From Certhia americana (Eukaryota > Chordata > Aves > Passeriformes > Certhiidae), in NCBI GenBank assembly GCA_018697195.1, contig CM031860.1:60246861-60310860 (forward strand): DNA of 64,000 nucleotides, read 5' to 3'. How positions within the stretch are numbered: position 1 is the stretch's first letter; each line of letters opens with the position of its first letter. The notes under the pieces were generated by a model. It saw only the letters and a list, made by a program, of their open reading frames with translations. It was not told the origin of the DNA and did not search any database. Made by a program: the position numbers and the translations under genes. Positions 36,601-49,526 of this stretch are shown here, one piece after another.

Positions 36601-39600
36601 TTTTCTATTCAGCAGCCAGGATGCATGGGGAAGACTTACCCAAAAAGAACAGAAGGATGGGGACAGATGATCAGAAAAATGATGGAGCAAAGCATTCCCC
36701 TCTGCAGGGAGTCAGCTTCAACACTTAAACTAACAGCCTCTTTACGGTTTGCATAAAACCCTGACAATTAAGTACTCACCCAGGGCATCTGACAATTTAA
36801 TCTGGGTGTCTACCCATGTGAATTTATCCCAATTAACTACCACAGTTAAATCATGCCTTAGCTGAGTCTAAATTCACTTGAGAATCACTCACTTCTGGCC
36901 CCAAGCTTTTCCATTATAGACATCAGCAAAGGAAAGGCTTGTATGCTTGAGTTGCACTAAAAAAGAAAATATATATATTCCATGTCATTAAGCAAAAACA
37001 ACACTAAAGCAAAGTTATGCATGCAATAATTAAACAAAAATAAAAAGCTCCAGCTTACTTGAGCAGCAAACCTATAAATAGTTTCCAAAGAGATTCTCAA
37101 CATTTCTAAATATAAAAGCTGTCATAATAAGAGCATGTTGCAATAGCAAATCTTGCTGGAAAAAGTTCTGAACCTTGTGTCTGTGAACTAAGAGAAACTA
37201 AAGCAAGAATTTTTACAAGTCACTTGACTCAATATTATGGTACATTAACCTTGATTTTTATTACCACTCAGCATTTTTGCTTTTGAACCAGACCAAGCCC
37301 CAGAAATACTGAAGAATACACATATGGGGGTGGGGAGAAGAGAAATGGGAGGATTTGGGTTGTAATCACTGAAAAAAATGCAGTATTAGTTCTGTGCTAA
37401 AAACCTGAGTGTGTTGTCATTTTATCTGACTGATTGGCTCCATCCATAATTAAAACCCAGCTTTTCTCCCCACAGGCTATGAATCAAAATACAAGTCTGA
37501 GAACCCCATGGGAGGCACAGCCTGTGATGGGATGTGGGCTCAGCCTCTCTCCATCAGGGCTATGCTCCAGGAGGAAAGTAACTTGCCAAAACATCCATTT
37601 AACTGACCACCTCTCATTCAGTGGAATATCACATGTTTGCAAATAAAGTTGCTAAAAATAAAAAGTGTAACTGCTCTGCCTTTGCACTGATGGGAAAGGC
37701 AGATGTTGCCTTGTAGCTCTTACCCACCTCAACTTTATTTTCAATTTACACACCACCCCCTGTTTTATGGCTCACCCTGCGGTAAGATACTGGAAGTCAG
37801 AGCTGCTGATTGCCAGTATGAACCTTGTGCTGATCTTTATAGTGCCTTGCACTAACAGCCTTTGCTGGAAAACAGTTTGGAAAATATTGGGTAATACTCT
37901 CCAGTCATTCCAGGGGGACCACATAAGAGCTCTGAATTAACCTAGGCCAAAAAGGAAGCAAAAAGGGAAATCAAAAAAATAAGTGAAGATAGCATTCCTG
38001 ATAATCCATTTAATTTATGTGCCCAAATCCTGCCCTCTGATAGAAATGGTGACCCAGTTGCTAAACAAATGCTTGAGCAAAGAATTTGGAACCCACATTT
38101 CTAACCACAGGTCATGGCAAAGCAAGTCATTTTCGCTGCCCTTGGCAGCACTGGAAAAGGTCATTTCCCAAAGATGCAGAGCCCCAGGGCTGTTCCAAGG
38201 CCAGGACACCCCAGACGCCCTGTGGCAAAGCAAGAAAGGCAGCATGAAGTAGGAGCAAATCAGTTCATCAGTCTCTTAAGGCAACTTTGTCTTTCTGCAT
38301 CCTTACAGGTATGATGAAGAGCTGCTCATGCTTGACAGAATGGGATGCCAGTGGTGTGGCAAAGGTCCCAACATTTCCAGGCTTTCTCTCACCTGACTCA
38401 TAATGATCTCATGATCATCCCAGAATCATCCCACTTTATAGGTTTAAACTCAATGCAGGTTCCCTTTCCCACCCTACGTTTGCGTCCCTCCTGGCTCAGA
38501 CACAGCTTTGCATTTGTCAGCAATCAAATGTCAGTGTTACCATGGGACTTTTCTAGAATAAATATTTGAATTGTGACTTCTAGTAACAGAGAGCTCTTGT
38601 ACTGAATTGTGAATGCTGTTCTTCTACGCTGTGTAAGATCACCAGCAAATGGGAAGGTGCCTTTTGAGGAAGCCAAACAGCCTGGAGCAAACACACTGGC
38701 ACCCAAAGCTAGGAGCCAACACAGCAACAAATCAGACTTCTTTAGTCAAACTGTCATGTGAGTGGTTTAGCTGTGGCTCACCTCGAGTGGAAACACAACT
38801 TATGCTGAGTATTTCAGTGATGTGGTGAATGCAGTTAGGGCAGAAATGCAAGCTCAGAGAAACACATGGCTGAGTTTACAGGAGAGGTAACATGGCCTCA
38901 TCTCATCTTATCTCTCCCTCAACTTCAACACACCTCCATCTAGCCAAATATTCTTGAAAAATGCCTAAACTGCCTAATGGTCAGTTGTAAATCCCCTTAC
39001 CCATAAAAAGGTGCACAAAAATCCCCTTACTCACAGAAGTGTGCCTTTACTGGCTAGGAAATCACAAGTGGGTATGCACAGGTGAAAAAAAAACAGTTGG
39101 AAATTCTAACTTGAATTTTTTTGTATTACTCATTTGTTGCTCTCTCATTAAGCTAAATGATTCAGATACCTTTCTGTGTGCTGGCTGGCATGGTGAGGCA
39201 GTGAGACCGGACCTCCAGGCCCACCAAAACTCCCACTGCTCCAGAGGAAATAGCTCTGAGAGCATCTGTGCTTGGAGTTGATTCTGGAAAAACTGTTTTG
39301 CTGTCAGTCCCGTGGCAATATTCTTATTCACAAGCTCTCAGTCCAGATGAGGAATAACTGGTGAGCTCAGACCTCTGGAAAGAGGGGTTTCCACTCCAGA
39401 ATTATGTTTAACAATGAATTTATGCCAGAATATCCTTTCCAGAATTTCCAGGCAAGGGAGGCAAAGTGGGCTCCCTGGATGGCCCTTTATGTCAGTGAGA
39501 CCTGCAGTAATTCTGCATTTGATCATATCCACCTAAAAGAACAAGAACTGTTTTGACTGCAAAAGGAATTTTCCATAGGAACAGGAGGAGGCAAATCATG

Positions 39601-40089
39601 GAGCCTAGACTTGCTTGTTATAGTGGCTAGCACTCATCTGAGGTTCCCAGCAAGGACAGAGGGAATTTACCTGCACACAAATTTCACATTTTGGCCCCAA
39701 GGGACTAGTGATAAAAAAACCCCAAAACACAAAAACCAAACCCGAAAGCCTTTCTGCCTTCAATGTAGAAGCATTTGGGAATCAAGGGTAAATCTGAAAG
39801 CTCCTACCGAAAGGAAACATTTCTGCCGAGAAACTCCTTGGTGCAAGCAAATTAGAAGTGGAAAAATATCAAAGCACTGGAGGGTTTTATGCAACAGTAG
39901 CCAAAACCTTGAAAGAAAACATTGTTAAAGGTTCAGTTTTTTCTCTTTTCTTTGGGGGGACTGTTTCTTCTAGAGTGGCCTACATTCTCAGGCCTGAAAG
40001 CTCCCAAATTAATTGCTTTGCGTCCTCTTCCCTCCCCCCATCCCTTTTCTTTCTCTCTCTTTAGCCTAGTCCCAAGCCAGTGAAGTCTT

Positions 40090-40440
40090 GGCTGGGGCTT
40101 GTAATGAACTGGCAGAATGATAAAGAGATGCTGGGCTGGAGGAGGTGGGGGGACCCAAAGCCCACTAATAAGACCAGGATCCCCTACTTACGCCGTGCCC
40201 CACCGCGGGGAAGCCATTAAAGACCCACAGAATAGAAGAGAAAAGGAAGAAAGTTCTTACAAGGAGCCCTCCCCTCCCCGGGCCCTCTCCAGTGCTTTTT
40301 GAGACAGAGCTCTCGACATGGCTAATCCCTCCACCGCTTAATGAACTACAAGCTTCCCTTTCACTTGGACAAAAGTTTCTTTCCTTTCTCGGGCCTAATC
40401 GCAGACAAATGGTCCCCCCACCACGATGCTTGTTAAAAAC
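40090..40440. promoter_or_regulatory. Candidate intronic enhancer or conserved non-coding element
   Basis: This segment differs from its surroundings. It is GC-richer, has locally raised CpG (ttacgccgtgccccaccgcg at 40190-40209, ccccgggcc near 40276), and carries several homeodomain-type cores (ctaataag, ccattaaag, ggctaatccctc, gcttaatgaac, gcctaatcgcag). GGCTAATCCC contains a bicoid/OTX-type TAATCC core. There is no open frame with recognisable protein. It is predicted from sequence texture only. Confidence 0.35.
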
Positions 40441-41289
40441 CCATTCCCTTTTTTGAGGCTGTGAGGCAGGAGGAATGCCACTGGCAAGAATAGGTACCCT
40501 TGAAATGAGCTCCTTCTGCACTTCTGAGAGAGATAAGTGGGAGATGACACTGGAGCTATAATGGAAAAAATATTTTCACAAGGCAGCATCTGTTGTTTCA
40601 GTGGATGCAGCCCCATTTTTGTTCCAGAATGCTTCTGTGCATCTGTCTATATCTTTTCTGTCAGTGAAACAATTACTGCCTGCCCTCCTTCTCTCTACAC
40701 ACGCATACATTACTGGTAGGAATGTTACATGGCTGCACAATAAAGCTGCCACAGCCTGTGCCGAGTCTTGTAGGGACAACTTTCTGCAAGGAACAGCTTT
40801 TAGTTTCCTTCCCAAATGATAAAATAGGCATGGCTTTTAGTGTTTATGACTTCACAATGCATGGGGTGAGCCCAAATATTGCCAGTTCCATGTAGGAACA
40901 GGAAGATGTCTAATTGCCTACAGAATCCTTGAGCATCTGTTTTGTTTTGGTACTTAAATAATTATCCATATTCCAGATAATAAAATGCTTGCAGTGCTCA
41001 CTTCTGCTAAACAACAATGAAACCAGGCCATTTATTTTAGTGCCTCACCTTCCAAATATAGTATGAATCTTTTGTGTTGGATGTAGTTTAGATGACCATT
41101 CAAGGTTGTTTTGTGCTGGTTTACACCACACACCAGTATTAGACCCAGGAATGTGCCAGGTCTGCCAAGCCTCTCTCCAGAGCCATGTCCTCCTTCTCAC
41201 ACTCCTGTGTGACAAGAAGATGTATGGGCTTTGAACAAGTAGGGACTGTTTGAACATATAATCTGAACTCCCATCTAGTCAGTGCTGCT

Positions 41290-41650
41290 GTATTTGGCAA
41301 AAGCATTTTCCAGGAAAGCTTCCAGAAATAAGCTGAAGACATCAAAAGATGGAAAATCCATGCTTTCCCTCAGCAATTTCTCCCAGAGGCTTTTCACCTC
41401 CACTGCCTGTCTAGATTCTACCTTGCTTTTGTCCAGTTTCACCTTTTAGCTCTACTATCAGTTTATGCCTTTCTTTTCCCAAATTAAAGAGCTATTTAAT
41501 ATCCTGTATCTTCCGCCCATGAAGTACTTGCAGACTGCAATTAAGTCACCTCTCAATTCTCCTGTTGATAAGGTTTACAGCTGAAGGTCTTTAAATCTCT
41601 TCCTTCAAGGCCCTATCTTCATCTTGTCAACATATTAGTGACTTTTTGTT
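41290..41650 (-). repeat. Ancient, highly diverged CR1-type LINE remnant
   Basis: The order cccaaattaaagagctattt, then aatatcctgtatcttccgcc, gaagtacttgcagactgcaa, ttaagtcacctctcaattct and tcttccttcaaggcccta follows the antisense 3' part of an old CR1 lineage. In these lineages, strings such as 'gtacttgtagactgtgatcaagtcacccctcaa' occur, given here from memory and paraphrased. It is more diverged than the other CR1 copies here and so older. Confidence 0.65.
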
Positions 41651-43384
41651 ATAATCCCCATGATATATCAATGTGCTTTTTAATGCATGGGCCCTTGGTT
41701 GTGTTTAACATTCCTCTGTCTCACCACTGCTGTTCACATGGCAAAACAACCTCTCAGTCATAACATACAAGACCACACTAGATGCACACATTCAGTGTTT
41801 CCTTTCCTATCACAAACCATACCAGAAACAGTAACAGCAGTTTCCTGACAGGCCCCTGTGTAGATACCCAGAGCTTTGGAAATGTCACCAGCAGCCCAGA
41901 GCCTGTCCGGGAACACACAGATGAATTTGTCCCTGTGGCTCTTGGTCCTACTCTGCTCTCCTGCAGCTACACTTCTGCCTGTATTCTGGACAAACCCCAA
42001 AAATGCAGAAGTGATCAAGGACAGTACAAGCAGGACCAGTAACACCTTCAAAGATGTGCAAGGCAATTCCACATCACCGTGTACTGCAGAGCAGAGAGAA
42101 GCTGAAACCAGCTAGTGTGCAAAGTAGCTCAGTGGCTTTGAGCCCACCTTGAACCATCACATTTATCTAAAACAGGGGTGATGACACACATTTGGATGAA
42201 TGAGGCTTTAAACTGGACTAGTAACAGCTACACAGAACCAGAGAAATGCATTTTTGACACAAGAAGTCTCTTGTAAGGGCCTTTCCCATTACAACAACAC
42301 TGAATTATGGCTCTCCTAGGAGAGGGTCTCCCCATTCCAGTGGCAGAACCCCCCTGATATCTGTGTTACTCCAGTAGCACGGAGCTTATCATCACCAGCT
42401 TGCAGCTGAATTCACACCCCAGTCCAGGTGAATCTTTGCCAATGTCTCCAAAGCACACGGGCTATGAGAAACGACAAGCAGTAGTACTTTCAACCACGCA
42501 TTTCTGACTCCCTGGAGCAGGCTCACTTTCAAAGGGCTGGATTCTGTTCTTATTTCTCTCAAGCCTGTCTGCCCATTAATACTTGCAGGGTCAAGCATAG
42601 GAGGAGGGGACTTCTACTCAGAAAATCAAGCAGCTACAAAACAAAAGGAATCCCGTTCAATTATTCCCAGCAAGCGGATTAAGCAATGAAAGCAACATAT
42701 GAGTCTTTTGTGTGGTATTTTTGCAATTATGTTCATTTTTCCTACATTGCTAATATGGTACTAGAAACCAGACACCATACCAAATAATGTGAAATAAGGC
42801 AAAAGAATAGAGGTAAGAAGGGGAAGAAACAGTGGAAAATGCAAAACAGTAAACTATTCCTCTTAGCATTTATTAGGTATCAGCAAGTGCATGTTATAGC
42901 TGGGTGCCCAGACTCAGGCAGCACTGAACTAAGAGCAAAGCAGCAGATGGTGATGTAGCAGATTAGAAATTGCTAACATCTTAACTGGAGAGCTTTGTTT
43001 GGGATTATGGACTTGATGGTAGAGTAAAAACCTGTAGCGACAGTCACCAAAATGTAGGCATCCTTGAAATGGGAAGGGTCCAGGCTTCATGAAGATTTAA
43101 TCTGCCTGTGTGTACTCTGCCTTGCCAGTGTTGGAGAAAGCAGATCGAAAGGTTTTGTGAATGTGTTACTAGAAAAAGTAACTAGATCATGTTACTGTTG
43201 TGAATCAGTGCAGCTGTGCTGGCACCAGCAGATCTGAGTCAAAATGTAGTATCTGAGAGTCAGGCTTCAGAGAACAGGGAAATCCTCATGAAAATAGCAG
43301 TCTTCTAATGGGTTTACAGAAGACTGGAAAAAATTCATTGTGGTCTATGCCTGTTCTAGAAGGAAAAACAAAACCCTGTTTGCT

Positions 43385-43431
43385 TTGTTGTGGTTTGGGG
43401 TTTTTTTTGTGTTTTGTTTTGTGTTTTTTTA
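43385..43431. repeat. T/G-rich simple sequence
   Basis: A run of gtttgggg, tttttttgtg and similar words, low complexity. The minus-strand frame 43356-43664 reads through it as a Lys/Thr/Gln-rich stretch and is not coding. Confidence 0.7.
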
Positions 43432-44916
43432 GACCACTTACATCTCTGACCAGGTAGGACTGAAGCAGGTCTGACAGGTCTTACTGACCTTCTCTGCCCT
43501 TTCATAGAGCTTGGTGTGTGTGCAGAACTCTCCATGTATTCCTCTGGTTCCTGGCCCCAGGAATCAACACTTTTCTCCTCGAGTGTTGATAAAACAATGT
43601 ACAACATTTGAAGGATGATCACCTGTACTGTTGAGCACTTGGAATAGTGACTGCAGCACAGCAAGGGAGAACAGAGAGCACTGCAGCACTATTTAGTGTG
43701 TGGTGAGTGTCTAAGAAACTATTTCATTCAGAATTTCATTCACAAGGTCACCCTCATGTTAAATGGTCCTCAATTAAATTCCTGATAACTACCAGCAGCT
43801 ACTAGTTTATCAGTGTATCTCTAGCTACAAGGTGACAGACAACACACATAAGCGTGAACTGAAGAGGGCAAAGGCACTGGCTTCCCATTTTACTGGGTAT
43901 AGCCTTTCCCTTGTGTGACCAGAGGTATTTACAGAGCAGAAGTCAGATGAAAGCTTGGGAGATGAGAGCTACTGTATCAGGATGGGCAAATGTGCATATA
44001 TTTATCCCTGCAGTCTTCCCAAGGACTCCCTGTGCCTTCTGCAGAGGATAGAGTTTCTTTACTGGGTGATGTCCAAGCATCAACTTCTGCTGTTGGCTCT
44101 AATTAATGAAACACTCTGACAATAAACTGCAGCAAGCCACATGCTGCACCCACCGTGCTGAACCAGTGTGTGATTTGCACACACATTTTTGAAACCACAT
44201 TTTCCTTGATGTGCCTGTAATTTGACTCAGTGGGTCAGTGCAATGTGCACTAGATGAGATGGGAGAGTCCTTCACGGTATCACTCACATGGCCAAAGATC
44301 TGAAGCAAATCTATTAAACACATTATGTTATTCCAGATATTTAGCTGTGGAAATAAGATCAGGACCTGGCTTATGATCACAAGGAAAAAGTTCCTTATGA
44401 CCTTTGTCTTTCAAGAGTGAAGGGGAAAATCTGCCACTCGAATATATATAAGGTTTACTGATATAGATTTCAACTAGGAGCAAAAAAACCCTAATGAGTG
44501 GGCCAAATGTTAAATCAAAGTAAATATTTTACAGTAGTTCAGATTTGGGGTACCAGTTGTCAGTTCAACCACATGCTGACCTCTTTCTATTCCAGCATCT
44601 TCCAACCAGAGCAACGCAGGATTTCCAATCTCTCTTGAGAATGCAAAGCTCCATACAGTAAAGCCTTGGAGCTTTACTGTACAATATCTACATAAATATA
44701 CATTTCAGAATTGCACCTTTGCCTCAGTATAATCCCAATTAGTCTACAAGAAAGTATTTCAAAAAATTATACTTTTAAAAGTGTGATAAAGGTAACCTTC
44801 TCCCACAAGGGCTGCCCTGCATTCATGAAGGAAGCCCAGACCCCAGCAAGTTATCTTAATTGTAGAGGGCAAAAAAAAGAAAACAAAATATGTCTAGTTT
44901 AGCACTATTTAACATC

Positions 44917-44918
<2 letters not shown>

Positions 44919-44973
<55 letters not shown>
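44919..44973. repeat. (TA)n microsatellite, about 27 units
   Basis: A pure dinucleotide run of about 54 bp. A + frame across it (44890-45255) encodes alternating Ile-Tyr and is an artefact of the repeat. Confidence 0.98.
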
Positions 44974-44980
<7 letters not shown>

Positions 44981-46382
44981 TGTATATAGAATGGTGTGTG
45001 TATTTATATACAATGGTTTCATTTGACAAAATTTTCCCTCAGTACAGGTGCTCCAAAAGCTGGCATGTTCATGCTGTGTTTTTCAACCAAGTAAGACTTT
45101 GCTGGGAAATGAGTAATGCACACAGGCTACCCCACACTAAGGATTTTTCCAATGAGATAGGTGACATCAGCAGCAAGACCTGTCACCACTTGCAGCCATG
45201 GGGCACAATTAGTGGGTCAGATCCTGACATGCAGTGTACCCTACCAATACACTAAGAGCTGTGGGAAGGGAGTACTCAAGAGCTTCTTTCCATTTCCATG
45301 AGGAATAAACCCTGCCTAGACTGGCCAAGGTAAACACTGGCCTGCCCTCCCACCTGCCACAAAGGTCAGGGCTGGTGGGGCCCAGCCAAGTGCTGGCTGT
45401 CATCTGCTGAACGTGTGCCACTCCCCATGCAGACGAGGCTTTTCCAGCACACAGCTACAGCCAGGCCTGGCAGATGCTCTTCGCTGGTTATTCCAGGACT
45501 TTTGCCTTGGCTTGGCTTCTCCCCTTTGGATGGGAGTCATCTTTAGCTGCAGACAGACAGACGCCTGACGAGGGTCTGCCCTGCAGGCAGGATGTGACCC
45601 ATTGGGGATGACCAAGAGCTCCTTTTTCCATGGCCTCCAAGTCCACACTCCAGCCCCAGCAAAGGGACAAGGCTGTGGTGCACAAGGGTGCTGGCTCTAC
45701 CTCTAACCATCCAGCAGATGAAGGCATGAAACGTGGTCACTTCATCCACTGCAGAGATCTCAAGGCTATAAAACAGCAGAGCTGGCAAAGTTCCCTTTAA
45801 AGCTGCTGCTCATTGTAATGAAGGCAAAAGGAATCTGTTCAGTGAAAACTCCGATTATAATAGTCTTTCTGCATCAAAAGAAATTGTAGTAACTTGGTTG
45901 CTTCCACAGTAACAGCAGAAAAAGAATCACTTCTCTGGAGGCACAGATTAAATATTTGCCTTCTTTGCTGGTAGAAGGGGTGAGGTTTCTCTCATCTGCT
46001 GCACAAGTAATTCATGAGCTCTCCCCTGGTGTAACACTACCCCTCTCTGCCATCACAGCAGTGTGAGAGATTCTAATCACTGCCCTTACTTGCTCTGCTT
46101 ACAACTCTTGCCTTAGAAGACAGGTCTCCCTTTGGAGATGGATTTTACTGTCAAATCCCCCTTTTCAGTGCCACACCCACAGCACAAGATCACAAAGAAA
46201 GGGGATTGTTTAAACACAAAACCGCAACTGTTTGATCACAGCAGTGTTATCACTTATAAATGCTGCATAATCCTCCAAATCTCCAGGTATTTATCTAAAA
46301 AAAAATCTGTTCCATATCTTAAAGACCTTATTCCCTCTTCACCAAAGACAGTCAACTTAAACCTGGAAAATAAGAATGGCCC

Positions 46383-46500
46383 TTATATATAATAAATAAT
46401 AATAAATAATAAATAAATAGATTATATTTAATAATATAGTATATTTATATGATTAATATATTAATATATTATATTAATAATATAATAAATATATTATACT
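46383..46500. repeat. AT-rich low-complexity stretch with (AATAAT)n
   Basis: About 118 bp of almost pure A/T composed of aataaataataataaat and ttaatatatt words, with many imperfect palindromes. It could extrude as a cruciform or act as a fragile site, but no specific function is supported. Confidence 0.93.
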
Positions 46501-47889
46501 GCCATTTCCATATATTGCAGACTTACTCAAAGATTGGCTCAGGCCAAAAGTCAGGATCTAAAAAATCTCAGGTTGTGCAAACACATGGATTCAGCAGAAT
46601 TAAGGCCAGTTTACAGTGACAAATTAATAGGGTACACTGCAGCAGAGAAATTAGGAACCCCTTCCTCCCCTGAACTATAAATTCTATCAAAGCCCTTCCT
46701 TCAGGCTAAATGGCTCTCTATCAGTACTTGTGTGTCATATTTGATGCAAGCACTATACAAACTTTTAGGTTCATTGAACTAAACAAGGAAAATGGAAAAA
46801 TGTAGGGAGGAAACACACAAAATGTCTTGAAATAAGTAACTGTACAGTTATAGCCTAGTAACTTTACAAAGATGTAGGTTAAAAGTGTGCAAGAGCAATT
46901 AAAATGAAGATCTTGAGAGATATTTGAGAATTGAACAAAATGAAGAGTAGAGAAAAACTTAATTTCAACATCTGAAGGTTCTTGCTGCATTAGTGGAAGC
47001 AACTTAATACCTTACTATGCTGACTCAGAACACAGTGAGTTGAGTCAGATTCAGCAAAAGAACATATCTTTTGAATTATGCATACTCAAAATTTTGATGG
47101 GATTTTCACAATATTTTTAGGTTAATTAGAGACTTTCTGAATTATTGTATTTATAATGTTTTGGAAATTCCATTTTTCCATCAGAAAATGTTGCTGGGAA
47201 AAGTTTCCAAATGGGTTTCATAAACTTTGTTGGTTAAGGAAAAAATCATCTTTCTGTTCACTGGACACTGGGTCCTGCTTTGAGCTCTGGCTCTTAGATG
47301 TTGCCTTCTCGCCAATATAATTAAATACTAGAAAAAATACACTCCCACTGCCTTGTTTTGCAACAGCTTTTTTGGTTTCTTGTGGCATATTTCTTTCATC
47401 TCCAAGCCATAAGTCAATTTTACTTTCATGAAGTTTCTTGCATTGCCAGATAAAGAACTTGTCCTTGGATCACAAAAGAAGCTGGCAAGGCTTACTACCC
47501 CTGGCAAAACTTTACTAAACATGGCTCAAATGCCAAATTTGCTATGAAAATACACAGAAGAGACGACTCACATTGATTTCTTGTACTTTACCCACACACC
47601 ATTAAGTAAGTCTTCTGTGGCAAGCAATCCACAGACAAGGGAATAAGGAATATCTTTTATGCTGGGCTTCATTCTCATGGCACACACCTACTCCTCCAGG
47701 CAAGATAAGTTATTTTCTGGGCCTGGGGGAAAGTATTTGACAGTAACTGATGAGGATGAATGGCTCCCGTGTGCCTCCCCAAGCCAATGAAACACGCTAA
47801 CACGCCATCCAGGCTTTGTAATTCCGCAGCTTAAAGCACATTAGGAAAACAGCCCGATCGATAAACCCTCCATGAATGCAGCAGCACAT

Positions 47890-48255
47890 TGCTGTGTTAT
47901 CGCACGAGTGGAAACAACAAACGTGTCACTGCAGTGATTGTTTGATGTGAAATCATGTGGAACGCCTCATTTGGAGCGCGGCCCGGTCGGCCCCTGTGAA
48001 AGCGATCCCCCTCGCGCCATGTTGGCGAACGCCGGGGCGTGAAATCCAACCTCCATCTGCGCTGCCACAGCCGCGCTTTGTGCCCGCTACGTGTCAGCAT
48101 CTGTTTTTATTTTCTGGCACCTTGAGCAAGTGTTAGAGACTCTAAATAATAAGTGACATACGGACACTTTGCTGGAAACAAGCACCTGGGCTGGGGCATT
48201 CATTAAAGCCTGACACGCTCACCCTCTGCGCTCTTTTCGGTCCCTTCTTTTCTTT
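47890..48255. promoter_or_regulatory. Isolated CpG-dense patch: orphan CpG island, enhancer or alternative promoter candidate
   Basis: Positions 47900-48100 contain about 20 CpG dinucleotides by my count, most of them at 47960-48100 (gagcgcggcccggtcggccc, ctcgcgccatgttggcgaac and gccgcgctttgtgcccgcta). The flanking intron has almost none. Such retention of CpG indicates an unmethylated, functionally bound element. A perfect inverted repeat CGCCA-TGT-TGGCG lies at 48015-48027 and overlaps a CCATGTT core like a YY1 site. No splice-supported exon is visible. It could be an internal promoter of FGFRL1 or a non-coding transcript, or an enhancer. Confidence 0.5.
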
Positions 48256-49485
48256 CCCTTACCACGCGATTACTCATGTGCCTACTAGCAATGTGAGAAA
48301 TGGAAAATACAGCATGCCCCATTGGCCGAACAACTGGACCATGGTTCCAAAAAAACTCTCCTCTTTTATGGTCCCTTTCATCCTTTTACACAGCACACTG
48401 AATAAAACCACAGGCACACCTTGGTCAGCTTCCTCATTAGAGAAGGCTAAGAACTTGTTTTTTCTTCACTACATCAAAACCAAGGATGCCACACACAGGT
48501 GCACTCAAGCTAAAAGTGTATGTATGTCTGCTTTAGATGAGAAAACAAATTTCAGGGGAAGCTAACTCTACCTCCATGGCTTTATAACAAAATGCAAAAA
48601 GCCTGAATTTTTTGATGCATGTTAAACTTCAGAGAAAATAAGAACAGTGTGCACTATGAATGATGCTTTTGAGACTTGTGAGTGCTCTGTTGTCCTCTGC
48701 AACTGCATGACTAGGGAAATAAAGGAGAAGGCGTACTAATCCAGCATTTTTCACAAACTTGAGGAGGTTAATTAGCATTGAAATTTGTATTCTTGTAGAA
48801 AAGAAAACAAATTTACCTTGCCAGCTTGACTGTCTAGTCTATGGCATCCTAGTTTCTAGTACAGAGCAGACAAACCAAAAGTGTGACACTTCACAAATGA
48901 AGAACCTAAAGTGACTTTCACATTTAAGTGCAGACTCCATTTCTATAGCTGATGAGGCAGCAGAAACAGGAAGTTGCAGAAGACTTGTGTTGGATAATTT
49001 TTGGGTTGTCAGCAGTTCCATTCTCCATAGGATTTCCTGAACTGAACATCTGCCATCCTCCATAGAGAAAGGCGTGCCTGGAAGGGTGCAGGGACAGTAA
49101 ATGCCTTGCCACAGTGCACTGCAAAATACAGGACAAGATAAACATTTCCAGACCTTGTGAAGGAAGAAGAAAGACTTGCAACTTTTATCTACAGAAAACT
49201 CAGTCCAATGAGCTAAGGATGGGACAACCCTGAGGACTTTTGAAGAGCATCTACTTTCACTTGCAATTTATCCACTGCCATTAACAAAGACAATGATTGC
49301 TCTTTAAACTTCTAGTAATAATATGTGAGGATTTAATTTTGGGGAGGTTTTGTTTGTTTAAAAAAAAAAAATCTCCAATGATTACTAGAATAATTTCCTT
49401 GGGCACCCCATGCTGCCTGACCTTCCTGATGGCAAAAAATTGCCTTGGCTGAAATGATGTGTGAAAGTAATACTAAAACATTAAA

Positions 49486-49526
49486 ATAAAATATATACAC
49501 TCACACACACATATATATATATATGT
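49486..49526. repeat. Short TA/CA compound microsatellite
   Basis: The words aaatatatacactcacacac and catatatatatatatg follow each other. It is simple sequence. Confidence 0.85.

Noticed and set aside
44890..45255. 121-codon + strand frame with a long Ile-Tyr run
   Set aside because: It is a translation of the (TA)n microsatellite.
47897..48100. 67-codon minus-strand frame across the CpG-dense patch as an alternative FGFRL1 first exon
   Set aside because: It is open mainly because GC-rich DNA has few stops. It has no signal peptide and no obvious phase-1 donor leading into 13769. The patch itself is kept as a regulatory candidate.
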